Assembly (NCBI GenBank): GCA_024226335.1
Contig: JAAELY010000529.1
Coordinates: 1 to 64,000 of the forward strand
Source of the DNA: a bacterium
Lineage (GTDB): Bacteria; Myxococcota_A; UBA9160; SZUA-336
Direction of reading: 5' to 3'
DNA: 64,000 nucleotides
The stretch's first letter is position 1, and each line of letters begins with the position of its first letter. The position numbers and the translations under genes are program-made. Positions 1 through 9,639 of this stretch are shown in pieces. The notes below the pieces were generated by a model that saw nothing but the letters and a program-made list of their open reading frames with translations, was not told where the DNA came from and ran no database searches.

Positions 1-95
1 CGGGCTTCGTCGAGCCAACGCGCGAGCAACTCCAGCGGCGTTTCCGGTAGCGGGTCGATCAGCGAGGGATCGCTGGGAATGTCCTCAAACGGCAT
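1..95 (-). CDS. N-terminal fragment of a PNPOx-like oxidase
   Basis: An ATG at 95-93 on the minus strand opens a frame that stays open to the window edge (31 codons). The visible peptide is acidic and proline-rich and ends in PLELLARWLDEA, which resembles the N-terminal helix of pyridoxamine 5'-phosphate oxidase (PdxH) family proteins, where a similar 'DPF..F..WL.EA' stretch precedes the FMN-binding barrel. The catalytic domain lies outside the window, so the assignment rests on this short stretch only. It is 90 bp downstream of the GNAT gene on the same strand and may be the last gene of that operon. Confidence 0.45.
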   Translation of the reverse strand, partial: MPFEDIPSDPSLIDPLPETPLELLARWLDEA

Positions 96-185
96 GCCGA
101 CAAGCTAGCCCGGATTTCTTACCGCGGCGCGACTGCGGCGGTGCAACTAACTCGAGAACACGATCGGGTCGTTGGCAGGCGTCGT

Positions 186-1151
186 TCAGAAGCGATCTGA
201 AAGCCAGTAGATCGAGCCGGATTCGCCCACGATCCTGTGCAGAAGGGCTTCGTCTTCCAGTTCGCCCTCGACTCCGGTCAGAGAATGCAGCTTCTTCGAG
301 TCCAGGACCTTCCACATCGCGGAGGGATCGTCGGCGGGTTGCGGATCGGCGTCGGCGCGATTAAGGGCATCGAGCAGGCCGGAATCGTGCGACGTGTGCA
401 GTGCCATGCGAGCCGATTCCGGCGCGATTGAGAGCAGAACGGCGCTCAATTCGTCGGTGCGATCGGCCAGACGGCCGTACTCCATCGCAAAAGGGACGCC
501 TTCGATTGTGATTCCCCGCGCGTAGGCGACGAGCGCGCCGCCAGACACGACGACCCGGAAGTCCTCGTCGGGAGTTCCCGCGTAGCGCAGCTGACCTCGC
601 CAGTACGCGTCGTCGCGAATCGTCGTCCACGGGTGATCCGCGTTATAGGCTTCGTAGATTTCGCGCACCGCGGGCAAGTCTGCACTCTCGAAAACGCGTA
701 TTTGAAAAGCATCGCTCGAAACCGCTCCAGAGTCCGAGCGCCGGATCGAGAGCATCGGTCGGGGCATCTGATGCCAGCCGAGCGGTTCGTAGAAAGTGAA
801 ACGTCCGGTGAAGAGCAGTCCGATCGGCATGTCTCGAGCGCGCATCTCCTCGGCCGCCTGGCGCATCAAGGCACTGGCCAGACCCTGGCTGCGATGACTC
901 TTCAGACACGCAACGCTCCCGATTCCCCCCAGCTGCAGTTCCGCGTCGCCGAATCTCACCGGGATACGAAAAATCTGCACGCTGGAGACGGGGCGTTCTC
1001 CATCGCAGGCCAGTAGGAAATCGCCGGGTTCGAAGCCGGGAAAGTCATCCATATAGCTCGCGAAAAGATCGCGTTCCGAGAACGCTTCCTCGAGCAGATC
1101 GAGCACCGGTTCGCGCTCTTCGGCGCGCATCTTGCGGAACTCGATGGCCAA
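186..1151 (-). CDS. GNAT-family N-acetyltransferase (Eis-like)
   Basis: 321 residues. The N-terminal half is a GNAT acetyl-CoA-binding fold: beta strand IGSVACL, then the pyrophosphate loop RSQGLAS (R87-G90) and FYEPLGWHQ near residue 120. The long C-terminal half resembles the second GNAT/SCP2-like part of Eis-type acetyltransferases, although the protein is shorter than typical Eis (about 400). The start used is TTG at 1151, immediately after the yciI stop and behind an AGGA; an ATG seven codons later is an alternative. Close spacing (3 bp) makes it the third gene of an operon with the dehydrogenase and YciI genes. Its substrate, amine or peptide, cannot be inferred. Confidence 0.8.
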   Translation of the reverse strand: MAIEFRKMRAEEREPVLDLLEEAFSERDLFASYMDDFPGFEPGDFLLACDGERPVSSVQIFRIPVRFGDAELQLGGIGSVACLKSHRSQGLASALMRQAAEEMRARDMPIGLLFTGRFTFYEPLGWHQMPRPMLSIRRSDSGAVSSDAFQIRVFESADLPAVREIYEAYNADHPWTTIRDDAYWRGQLRYAGTPDEDFRVVVSGGALVAYARGITIEGVPFAMEYGRLADRTDELSAVLLSIAPESARMALHTSHDSGLLDALNRADADPQPADDPSAMWKVLDSKKLHSLTGVEGELEDEALLHRIVGESGSIYWLSDRF

Positions 1152-1154
1152 CGA

Positions 1155-1448
1155 TCAGTCGTCCTGCGGATGGACCTTGCGAGTCTCGATCACCTCGTGA
1201 CTCGCGAACACTCCCTGCACCACATACGGGTCCGTGGCGGCAAAAGCCTGTGCGGCGCTGAGATCTTCAGCTTCGAACACGATCACACTTCCGCAAGGCT
1301 GGCTCTGGGCGTCGATCAGCGGCCCTGCGTAGGAAACGCCCCCGCTATCGGCCAGAGGTTGCAGGTTTGCAAGGTGCGCCTCGCGGTGTTGCTTGCGCAA
1401 CTCGAGGCCCCGGGAACTGTCTCGACCAATCATTACGAATAGCGGCAT
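1155..1448 (-). CDS. YciI-like protein
   Basis: 97 residues, the usual length of the YciI/ferredoxin-like alpha-beta family. The conserved R-x2-H-x3-L pattern (REAHLANL) and the C-terminal DPYVVQGVFASHEV segment fit the family, whose conserved His/Asp pair forms a putative active-site pocket. YciI proteins are thought to be small dehalogenase-like or ligand-binding enzymes, but most are uncharacterised. It lies 9 bp downstream of the IDH-like gene and 3 bp upstream of the GNAT gene, so the three are almost certainly co-transcribed. Confidence 0.85.
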   Translation of the reverse strand: MPLFVMIGRDSSRGLELRKQHREAHLANLQPLADSGGVSYAGPLIDAQSQPCGSVIVFEAEDLSAAQAFAATDPYVVQGVFASHEVIETRKVHPQDD

Positions 1449-1457
1449 GCCGCTATT

Positions 1458-2477
1458 CTACGCGAGCTTCACCGCGAGTGCGTCGGCGACCACCTGGGTG
1501 AACTCCTGGGTGTTCAAATCTCCCCCGATGTCGCCGGTGCTCTTGCCGCAGGCGATCGCATCCAGCAGGGAAAGGCGCAGCGCGTGTCCGAGGTCGTAGC
1601 GGTCCACGTGGTCGAGTAGCAGAGCGAAGGCCAGCAGGATCGCGGTCGGATTGCATTTGCCCTGTCCGGCGATATCCGGTGCAGTTCCGCCCGCCGGATC
1701 GAACATGGCCACGTCGATCTCGCCATCGGGTGTGAAGCTGTAGTTGCCGCTCGCGCCAGTTCCCAGGCTTCCGACCAGACCCGAAGCCATATCTGACAGG
1801 AAGTCGCCGTATTCGTTCAGGACGAGCACCACCTGGTAGTACTGCGGGTTCAGGATGACCTTGGCGAGGAGGGCGTCAAAGAGTTCGACGTCGTGGTGAA
1901 CGTCTCCGAAATCCTGGGCGACCTCGCGCACGATCGTTTCGAAGAAGCCGTCGGTTACGGCCTGGATGGTGTGTTTGGAAGAGGACGTGACTTTCAGGTT
2001 CTTCTTGCGCGCAAACTCAAAGGCGAAACGGGCGGCTTCGAGTGTGGGCTGGCGCTCCACGATGCGCAGAGACACCGCCGCCTCGTTTCCGATCAGGCGT
2101 CCGGGATCCTCGTAGGTACCGCCGGTGGCCACCCGCACGACGTGCAGAGCCACGTTCTCTTTGAAGTTCGAAGAGATGCCCTCGATCGAGACGACTGGAC
2201 GGTGGATGACACTGAAGTCCAACCTGCGACGCAGGACGGCGTTGGGGCTCTCGGCTTCGGTGATGGTCGGATACTTCAGCGCCAGGCGCGTGCGTCGAAT
2301 CGACTCCACGGCTTCGTCGTAGACGGCCTCGCCCCGGACCCGGCGATTCTCCAGCGACAGGTCGACCGTATCGAAGTGGATGTCGATCGGCAGTGTGGCC
2401 GCGATCTCCTGGATCACCTCCCGAAGTTCCGGTCCAATTCCGTCTCCCCACAATTCGGTGATCTCGAGCCGGTCCAT
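1458..2477 (-). CDS. Isocitrate/isopropylmalate dehydrogenase-family protein
   Basis: 339 residues, matching the length of NAD(P)-dependent beta-decarboxylating dehydrogenases. It has the N-terminal GDGIGPE motif, the metal-binding EYGDFLSDMASGLVGSLG (conserved Asp residues and GSLG) and the C-terminal AGGTAPDIAGQGKCNP region. The substrate-discriminating region near residues 85-115 (SPNAVLRRRLDFSVIHRPV) keeps the S-x-N-x2-LR pattern but is not clearly that of ICDH, LeuB or tartrate dehydrogenase, so the precise hydroxy-acid substrate is left open. It is the first gene of the minus-strand operon with yciI and GNAT and is divergent from the TPR gene. Confidence 0.85.
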   Translation of the reverse strand: MDRLEITELWGDGIGPELREVIQEIAATLPIDIHFDTVDLSLENRRVRGEAVYDEAVESIRRTRLALKYPTITEAESPNAVLRRRLDFSVIHRPVVSIEGISSNFKENVALHVVRVATGGTYEDPGRLIGNEAAVSLRIVERQPTLEAARFAFEFARKKNLKVTSSSKHTIQAVTDGFFETIVREVAQDFGDVHHDVELFDALLAKVILNPQYYQVVLVLNEYGDFLSDMASGLVGSLGTGASGNYSFTPDGEIDVAMFDPAGGTAPDIAGQGKCNPTAILLAFALLLDHVDRYDLGHALRLSLLDAIACGKSTGDIGGDLNTQEFTQVVADALAVKLA

Positions 2478-2549
2478 TGGCCAATCCCCCGTTACGGCTC
2501 AGCCTTCAGACACGGCAGCCGCGCAACATAGGTCCTGCTTATCGGACGT

Positions 2550-2567
2550 CGCCGGAAAATTCCGGCG
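2550..2567. promoter_or_regulatory. Inverted repeat between divergent genes (possible operator)
   Basis: Arms CGCCGGAA and TTCCGGCG are perfect 8-bp inverted repeats separated by AA. They sit in the 121-bp divergent region between the dehydrogenase gene (start 2477, minus) and the TPR gene (start 2599, plus). The position suits a dimeric repressor site or a short hairpin in the TPR leader; neither can be distinguished from sequence alone. Confidence 0.3.
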
Positions 2568-2598
2568 GGCTGCTAGACTCCGCACCTCGGGAGGATGC

Positions 2599-2913
2599 AT
2601 GGCCGATCTCAAGCAACTGTACCAGCAGGCATTTGACGCCTTCGCGCGCGGCGACCACGAAGCTGCCATCGAGGCGTATCAGCAAGTGATCGAGGTCGAC
2701 TCCGGGTTTTCGCTGGCCTACCAGGGGCTCGCGGAGGTCTACGGCCGAACCGAACAGCTCGACGAAGCCGTGGCGACGATCCGCAGAGCCATCGAAGTCG
2801 ACCCCGAAGAGTCGCTGTACTACACGAGTCTTTCGCGCTTCTTGCAACGGCAGGGCCGGATGGCGGAAGCGGAGGAAGCCGCCGCACGCGCTGCTCAGAC
2901 GCAGTCTCGCTGA
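2599..2913 (+). CDS. Small TPR protein
   Basis: 104 residues made of about three tetratricopeptide repeats, for example AFARGDHEAAIEAYQQVIEV and AVATIRRAIEVDPEESLYY. TPRs are helical hairpins that mediate protein contacts, so this is probably a cytoplasmic adaptor; there is no signal peptide. The ATG at 2599 is chosen because a strong GGGAGGA lies just upstream; longer in-frame starts overlap the divergent promoter region. The PHP gene follows 13 bp downstream, suggesting co-transcription. Confidence 0.85.
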   Translation: MADLKQLYQQAFDAFARGDHEAAIEAYQQVIEVDSGFSLAYQGLAEVYGRTEQLDEAVATIRRAIEVDPEESLYYTSLSRFLQRQGRMAEAEEAAARAAQTQSR

Positions 2914-2926
2914 GGGCGCGCCGAGC

Positions 2927-3850
2927 TTGGCAGCCAAAGAGCTACTGCTCGCCGCGCTGGTCGGTGTCATCCACGTCCACCATGCGCCTTCTCACGACAG
3001 TGACGCGCCGTTCGAGGCGGTGCTCGATGCGGCCTGGCACACGGGTGTTGATTTTCTCGTCCTGACCGAACACGCAGCCGACTCGGAGCAGTCTGCTCCG
3101 CTTCCCGCCGCCGAGCGCGCCGGAATCCATCGCAGTCCGGATGGGCGAGAACTCCTGGTGATGGTCGGTGCGGAGTTCGGCAGCAGCGACGGCCATGTCC
3201 TGGGCCTGCAGATTCGACGGACCGTGCCTTCACTGCAACGCAGGGGAGGGCAGGTTCTGCAACGCAGTGGAGCGCAGGTGATTCGGGCGATCCACGCACA
3301 GGGCGGATTCGCCGTGATCCCACATCCATTCACTCACGGCGGCTGGCACGATTGGGAGGCCGACTTCGATGGTCTGGAAGTGCAGAACACCGCGTCGGAC
3401 TTCGCGAAGCTATACGGCCCGCTGCTCCCGTTGCGCCTGCTACGGCATCGGATCTTTCGTCGGGCTTCCCTGCGCCGACTCTGGGTGCGCCCCGATCGCG
3501 AACTCGAAAAGTGGGAAAGCCTATTGGTCGCGGGCCGCAGGCCTGTCGCCTTCTCGGGTGCGGATGCCCATCGCAATGTTTCGTTGCTCGGCTGGCAACT
3601 CGATCCATATGAGCAGGCCTTTGCCGGAGTGCGCACCGTCTGCCCGGGAAATGATCTCGACCCTTCCGCGATCTGGAAGGACCTGCGCGCGGGGCGCTGC
3701 TACATCCACTACGCCGTCCACGAGCCCCAGCGCGCCGTTGCGGTAGAGCATCGCCTGCCCTCCGGACGGGTCGAACTGCGGATCGACGACGGGCGTCGCA
3801 TTCTCGAAATCCGGAATCCGGAAACACCCGGTTATACTGCGGACCCATGA
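2927..3850 (+). CDS. PHP-domain metal-dependent phosphoesterase-like protein
   Basis: 307 residues with the PHP metal-ligand pattern in order: [10 protein letters not shown] near the N terminus, FLVLTEH about residue 45, VIPHPF near 130 and FSGADAH near 205. PHP proteins hydrolyse phosphoesters using a trinuclear metal centre. No signal peptide is evident. The start is TTG at 2927 and the stop TGA overlaps the start codon of the threonine aldolase gene (ATGA), so translation is probably coupled. A specific substrate is not predictable; stand-alone PHP proteins act on nucleotides, histidinol phosphate or oligonucleotides. Confidence 0.8.
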   Translation: MAAKELLLAALVGVIHVHHAPSHDSDAPFEAVLDAAWHTGVDFLVLTEHAADSEQSAPLPAAERAGIHRSPDGRELLVMVGAEFGSSDGHVLGLQIRRTVPSLQRRGGQVLQRSGAQVIRAIHAQGGFAVIPHPFTHGGWHDWEADFDGLEVQNTASDFAKLYGPLLPLRLLRHRIFRRASLRRLWVRPDRELEKWESLLVAGRRPVAFSGADAHRNVSLLGWQLDPYEQAFAGVRTVCPGNDLDPSAIWKDLRAGRCYIHYAVHEPQRAVAVEHRLPSGRVELRIDDGRRILEIRNPETPGYTADP

Positions 3851-4857
3851 GTACGATCGATCTGCGCAGCGATACCGTTACCCGACCGAATACCGAAATG
3901 CTCGAAGCCATGATGGGTGCCGAAGTCGGAGACGACGTCTACGGTGAAGACCCGACCATCAACCGACTCCAGGCGATGGCCGCCGAGCGTCTGGGCAAAG
4001 AAGCCGCGCTCTTCGTGCCCTCGGGAAGCATGGCGAATCAGATTGCATTGCGCGCGCACACCGAGCCAGGTGATGCCGTGATTGCCGGTCAGGACGTACA
4101 TATGTTCTTGTACGAATCGGGAGCGGCCGCCGCGATCTCAGGTGTGCAGTTCAATCTCGTCGGCGAGGATGGAATTTTCGGAGCCGACGACGTGCGGTTC
4201 GGAATTCACCCCGGCGACGATCACTTTCCCCGCACGCGACTGGTCTGTGTGGAAAATACGCACAACCGCAGCGGCGGACGCGTCTTCCCCCCAGACAATC
4301 TGAAGGGGATCACTCAGATGGCGCGCGAGGCGGGTTTGGGCACCCACCTGGATGGTGCGCGAATCTTCAATGCAGAGGTCGCCAGCGGAATCCCGGCGGC
4401 CGTTCTGGCAGAGGGTTTCGACTCGGTTTCGTTCTGCCTGTCGAAGGGACTCGGTGCACCGGTCGGTTCTCTACTCGTGGCCTCGAACGAGTTGATCGAG
4501 CGCGCACATCGTTTCCGCAAGATGCTCGGTGGTGGCCTGCGCCAGGCCGGTTATCTGGCCGCCGCGGGCATTTTCTCGCTGGAGAACAATGTGAAGCGAC
4601 TCGCCGAGGATCACGCCAATGCGCGACGCCTCGCGGATGGACTGCGGACGATTCCGGGTGTGTGCCTTCACGCCGAACCCGAGACGAATATGGTCCTGTT
4701 CGGATGCGAAGACATCCTGGGTCTGTGCGTGAGGCTGAGAGAGAAATCCGTGCTGATCAATCCGATCAGTTTCGAAGCGCTGCGCGCCGTCACACACCTG
4801 GATGTGTCGGCTGAAGAAATCGATCGAGCGATCGAGGCCATCGGGACTTCGCTCTGA
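3847..4857 (+). CDS. ltaE: Low-specificity threonine aldolase
   Basis: 336 residues, standard for the PLP fold-type I beta-eliminating aldolases that cleave L-(allo)threonine to glycine and acetaldehyde. It begins with the family hallmark [12 protein letters not shown], and the Schiff-base lysine is K200 in [24 protein letters not shown] provides the conserved Asp and Arg that bind the PLP pyridine and substrate carboxylate. ATG overlaps the upstream PHP stop and its own stop overlaps the ATG of the YkgJ gene, so the three genes form one translationally coupled operon. Cytoplasmic. Confidence 0.93.
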   Translation: MSTIDLRSDTVTRPNTEMLEAMMGAEVGDDVYGEDPTINRLQAMAAERLGKEAALFVPSGSMANQIALRAHTEPGDAVIAGQDVHMFLYESGAAAAISGVQFNLVGEDGIFGADDVRFGIHPGDDHFPRTRLVCVENTHNRSGGRVFPPDNLKGITQMAREAGLGTHLDGARIFNAEVASGIPAAVLAEGFDSVSFCLSKGLGAPVGSLLVASNELIERAHRFRKMLGGGLRQAGYLAAAGIFSLENNVKRLAEDHANARRLADGLRTIPGVCLHAEPETNMVLFGCEDILGLCVRLREKSVLINPISFEALRAVTHLDVSAEEIDRAIEAIGTSL

Positions 4858-5294
4858 TGGCCCAGGCCGACAAGGTGCCAGCCGAGGGTCTGCGCTTCGA
4901 GTGTACCCAGTGTGGGGAATGCTGTACCGCTCGCGGCGAGTACGCCTATGTGTATCTGAATGCCGAAGAGGTCGAAAGGCTGGCAGACTTCACCGGTGTT
5001 TCGATCCCCGTCTTCAAGCGCGAACGCACGTTTCGCGACGAGGAAGGCTGGAGGCAATTGCGTTTCGAGGGTGATCGGTGTTTCTTTCTGGACTCCGAAA
5101 CCAATGCGTGTAGTGTGTACGAAGCGCGACCGATCCAGTGTCGAACATTTCCTTTCTGGAACAGCATGATCGATCGCGGAAACTGGAGCGAAGACGCGCT
5201 TCGACTGTGTGAGGGCCTCGGTCGCGGACGGCTCTACTCGGTTGAGGAGATCCACAAGAGAATGGTCGAAATGGACGAGTCCGAGGAAGATTGA
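4857..5294 (+). CDS. YkgJ-family cysteine cluster protein
   Basis: 145 residues with the UPF0153/YkgJ signature: an N-terminal C-x2-C-x2-CC cluster (C16, C19, C22, C23) followed by FLDSETNACSVYEARPIQCRTFPFW. The Cys pattern implies a Zn or Fe-S site. The family is poorly characterised and was named from cysteine-rich proteins of unknown role; some members associate with flagellar or envelope genes. The start overlaps the ltaE stop by one base. Cytoplasmic by absence of a signal peptide. Confidence 0.85.
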   Translation: MAQADKVPAEGLRFECTQCGECCTARGEYAYVYLNAEEVERLADFTGVSIPVFKRERTFRDEEGWRQLRFEGDRCFFLDSETNACSVYEARPIQCRTFPFWNSMIDRGNWSEDALRLCEGLGRGRLYSVEEIHKRMVEMDESEED

Positions 5295-5377
5295 CCCCGC
5301 GGAGATTCCTTTTTCGAATATTTCACGCCCGCACATCGACCTACTTCTCGATGCCTACAACCAGGAGATCAAACCCG

Positions 5378-5956
5378 ATGTCAGAGACGAGAAAGCGTGA
5401 TTCTACCACTGTGACCGGAGCTGAGCTTTCGCTCGAACTGTCGCTGAACAGGCGCCAGATTCTCGGGGCCGCGGCTCTGGGAACGGCAGCACTCCTGCTT
5501 CCGCGGGTGTCGTATGCCGACACGGCTTTCGAACTTCCGGCCCAGACGGTCAAGGCGTTGGAGAAGAGCACCCTGATCTATCTGTCCCCGCTGAAGAAGG
5601 ACGGCGACGAGAGTACCTGTCACGGTGAAGTCTGGTTCATGCACGATCAGGGCTCGGTCCTCATGATGACCGGCACGAAGAGCTGGAAGGCAAAGGCTTT
5701 GCGCAGCGGGCTGGACACTGCGCGAATCTGGGTCGGTGATTTCGGCACCATCAAGCAAGCTGGCCAACGCTATCGCGAGGCACCTGGCTTCAAGGCAAAG
5801 GCGAGTCGCGAACTCGATGGAGCGGCCTTCGATCGGCTGAAGAGGAAGTACAGCGAGAAGTATGCGGATGGGTGGGGCAAGTGGGGACCGCGATTCCAGG
5901 AAGGCTGGGACGACGGTTCACGCACACTGATCCGCTACACGCCGATTTCCGGCTAG
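5378..5956 (+). CDS. Tat-exported protein, PNPOx-like (tentative)
   Basis: 192 residues from ATG 5378, chosen for the AGGAGA 9 nt upstream; an in-frame upstream ATG lacks such a site. A twin-arginine signal (NRRQILGAAALGTAALLLP, R25-R26) precedes a cleavage region around SYADTAF, so the protein is exported folded, usually because it binds a cofactor. The mature part (STLIYLSPLKK, CHGEVWFMHDQG, VLMMTGTKSWKAKAL, ARIWVGDFG) looks like the split beta-barrel of flavin-dependent pyridoxamine-oxidase-like proteins; that fold call is inference. It lies 83 bp after the YkgJ gene and ends before a convergent hairpin. Confidence 0.7.
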   Translation: MSETRKRDSTTVTGAELSLELSLNRRQILGAAALGTAALLLPRVSYADTAFELPAQTVKALEKSTLIYLSPLKKDGDESTCHGEVWFMHDQGSVLMMTGTKSWKAKALRSGLDTARIWVGDFGTIKQAGQRYREAPGFKAKASRELDGAAFDRLKRKYSEKYADGWGKWGPRFQEGWDDGSRTLIRYTPISG

Positions 5957-6007
5957 GAACCCGGCCTCAAGACTGCTCGCGATGCCTGGCCGCCGCGCAA
6001 ACGAAAC

Positions 6008-6038
6008 GGGCCTCGACACCCCGGAGGGGTCGAGGCCC
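6008..6038. terminator. Bidirectional terminator-like hairpin
   Basis: Arms GGGCCTCGAC (6008-6017) and GTCGAGGCCC (6029-6038) form a perfect 10-bp GC-rich stem with a possible CCC/GGG extension in the loop. It lies between the convergent Tat-protein gene (ends 5956, plus) and the PII gene (ends 6099, minus). No U-tract follows on either side, so it may act as a transcript end or stabiliser rather than a classical intrinsic terminator. Confidence 0.6.
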
Positions 6039-6098
6039 GAACGCGCGAATCACCGGAAGGGAATTCTGGTGGTGAATCGCTCGTTCCAACCTCTCGGG

Positions 6099-7864
<1,766 letters not shown>

Positions 7865-7922
7865 GGTTTCCCTCCTGTACCGCCGCCCGGCACGCTGCCG
7901 CTCGGTTCTCCCGATCGTCCAG

Positions 7923-7938
7923 AGCAACGACTGTGCCA
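7923..7938 (-). promoter_or_regulatory. Sigma-54 (RpoN) promoter of amt-glnK
   Basis: Read on the minus strand the sequence is TGGCAC-N5-TTGCT, an exact match to the -24 (GG) / -12 (GC) sigma-54 consensus with the invariant spacing. It lies 59 bp before the amt start codon, giving an mRNA leader of roughly 48 nt. This predicts activation by an NtrC-type enhancer-binding protein under nitrogen limitation. I did not find a convincing NtrC box upstream. Confidence 0.8.
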
Positions 7939-8079
7939 ACCCGAAAAGGGGCGTAACGGCCCGGAATACCGCCTTTGGGCGGGCTCGTGCCCAGTGTCTG
8001 ATCAGCGACTGCACAAGCCGTGACCTGCTCGCACCCGCTCAAGTTGCCGCCATTTTTCAGCCGATTATCAGGCGGAACC

Positions 8080-9507
8080 ATGTTGGGAAGACACTCGCTA
8101 CTGGCGCTGGTCCTCGTTCTCCTGGTCGGGCCGACTCCCGCCCCGGCGGAGGTGTACACCTGGGTCGACGAACAGGGGAAGGTGCACTTCTCGGATACTC
8201 CGCGCGGAGGCGCGACACGCGTTGTACCGCACACGGAGAAACCGGCCGCTTCGCTCGAACGCGACGCACGAGTCCCGTCGAAAGCGATCCCTTACAGGGG
8301 CCAACTCCCGTCCCTGCGACTGGCGGTTGCGGACGTCGAAGTCGATCTGCCTGCCCGGGGACGGACACGCCTGCCCGTGGGAAGACAGTACCGCGGCTAC
8401 TACTGCAATAGTGGCGCCGAAGATCTGCTCGTGAACCTCGAAAGGAAGCTGAAGGGTTCGACGCTCCTGCCTCGGGATTTTCATCGTCGGCTCGCAGAAC
8501 TGGCCTACCAGCCCCCGGAGTTCGCCTCGACCGGGCGCAAGAAAGTGACGATCGCCGATCTACAAGCCGTTCCCACGGTGACTCGACTCTCGCTTCGATC
8601 GTGTATGGGCCGGGGTCGCAGGAACGGCCAGTCCCTTCCCAACAAGAATCTCGTCGAAGTCCGTATTCACTGGCGGGTTTTCGACCGCCTGAGTCAACAG
8701 ACGGTCTTTGAAGGCACGACTGAAGCTCGCTTCGATCGCTGGAACCAGGAGTACCTTCCCGAGGAAAAGGACAAGGGCATCGTCACGGCGACGCGTCACG
8801 CCTTGCTGGCCGCCGCCGAGAAACTCCTGGCCGATCCCGAGTTCGTCGCCGTGCTTTCTCCAGATGGAAGCCTTCCCGCACAGGAGGAATCGACGCCCGC
8901 CGCGCTGACGGAGGTGACGCCGGATTTCCAGAATCTGCTACCGCAGGTACGCAGCGCCACCCCGATGATTCGCACCGTGCGCAGAAACGGCCACGGTGTC
9001 CTGATCTCTGACGAAGGTCACGTCTTGACCAACTACCGAGTGGTTGCAGACGGTCGCGAGGTCACCCGTGATTCGGTCATGGTCGTTTTCGAGTCCGAAT
9101 CGATTCCGGGTCGGGTCGTGCGTTCGGACAAGCCTCACCGTGTCGCGCTGATCCTGCTCGAACGAATACCCGGAATTCGCCCGGTCCCCATTGCAAGCAG
9201 CGGTGTCCGCATCAGCGAACCCGTATTCGTATTGGGCGGCCCGCTCGAAGACTCGCTCGAACACACGCTCAGCGAGGGTGTCATCACGACCGTGCGAAAC
9301 CTGCGCGGCAGCGAGAGGCGCTACTACCACACGAACGCGCCGGTCGATCGTGACAATCCGACCGGCCCCGTACTGAACCAGCGCGGCGAACTCGTCGCAC
9401 TCGCTACCGGACTCGGTTTCAGCCGCACACCGGGCGCCAACTATCTGATCCCGATCGACGACGCTCTGGAGGCGCTGGGTGTTTCCCGTCAGCAGAAGTC
9501 GGACTGA
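8080..9507 (+). CDS. DUF4124 protein with inactive trypsin-like domain
   Basis: 475 residues. ATG 8080 gives a clean signal peptide (LLALVLVLLVGPTPAPA) directly followed by a DUF4124 module, VYTWVDEQGKVHFSDTP, as in many envelope proteins. The central 80-300 region is unassigned. Residues 305-470 have the strand order of an HtrA/trypsin-like protease (GVLISDEGHVLTNYRVV ... VALILLE ... GPVLNQRGELVAL) but all three catalytic positions are changed: His is R320, Asp is R354 and Ser is P427 (N-P-T-G-P in place of N-S-G-G-P). It is therefore probably a periplasmic binding or scaffold pseudoprotease. It is divergent from amt, with a hairpin 28 bp downstream. Confidence 0.8.
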   Translation: MLGRHSLLALVLVLLVGPTPAPAEVYTWVDEQGKVHFSDTPRGGATRVVPHTEKPAASLERDARVPSKAIPYRGQLPSLRLAVADVEVDLPARGRTRLPVGRQYRGYYCNSGAEDLLVNLERKLKGSTLLPRDFHRRLAELAYQPPEFASTGRKKVTIADLQAVPTVTRLSLRSCMGRGRRNGQSLPNKNLVEVRIHWRVFDRLSQQTVFEGTTEARFDRWNQEYLPEEKDKGIVTATRHALLAAAEKLLADPEFVAVLSPDGSLPAQEESTPAALTEVTPDFQNLLPQVRSATPMIRTVRRNGHGVLISDEGHVLTNYRVVADGREVTRDSVMVVFESESIPGRVVRSDKPHRVALILLERIPGIRPVPIASSGVRISEPVFVLGGPLEDSLEHTLSEGVITTVRNLRGSERRYYHTNAPVDRDNPTGPVLNQRGELVALATGLGFSRTPGANYLIPIDDALEALGVSRQQKSD

Positions 9508-9535
9508 TTGTGGGTCTAAGCTAAGAGACACTTTG

Positions 9536-9552
9536 CGGGGTCTTTGACCCCG
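9536..9552. terminator. Hairpin downstream of the DUF4124 gene
   Basis: CGGGGTC-TTT-GACCCCG: a perfect 7-bp stem with a three-base loop, 28 bp after the stop of the 8080-9507 gene. It has no U-tract. It also immediately precedes the AGGAGAG of the 13-codon frame, so it could instead structure that leader. Confidence 0.45.
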
Positions 9553-9566
9553 AGGAGAGTCTCAAG

Positions 9567-9608
9567 ATGTCGAGAACGAAGAAACAATCGACCGAAGCCG
9601 CAGTGTGA
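9567..9608 (+). CDS. Possible 13-residue small ORF or truncated gene start
   Basis: ATG 9567 is preceded by AGGAGAG at a 7-nt spacing and opens a 13-codon frame (MSRTKKQSTEAAV) ending in TGA at 9606. The basic-then-polar peptide looks like the start of a DNA- or RNA-binding protein and may be a gene cut at the island edge, or a genuine small ORF. A 12-bp hairpin begins at the stop codon. There is no evidence of the rest of the gene nearby. Confidence 0.25.
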   Translation: MSRTKKQSTEAAV

Positions 9609-9639
9609 GAGATCCGGCGGGCGTGGCCGGCGATCTCTC
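9607..9639. terminator. Strong hairpin overlapping the small-ORF stop
   Basis: GAGAGATC (9607-9614) pairs perfectly with GATCTCTC (9632-9639). An inner CGGC/GCCG helix is separated by a two-base bulge. The first arm overlaps the TGA of the 13-codon frame. No U-tract follows. Possible roles are transcription termination, an attenuator, or the end of a lost mobile element. Confidence 0.45.

Noticed and set aside
5209-5400. Open frame covering the gap between the YkgJ and Tat-protein genes.
   Set aside because: It has no ribosome-binding site and overlaps the ends of two real genes; the Tat-protein start is better supported.
7940-8079. NtrC-binding box upstream of the sigma-54 promoter (TGCACA...GTGAC and GTGC...GCAC pairs).
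   Set aside because: Spacing and symmetry do not fit the TGCACC-N5-GGTGCA type; only the RpoN promoter is reported.
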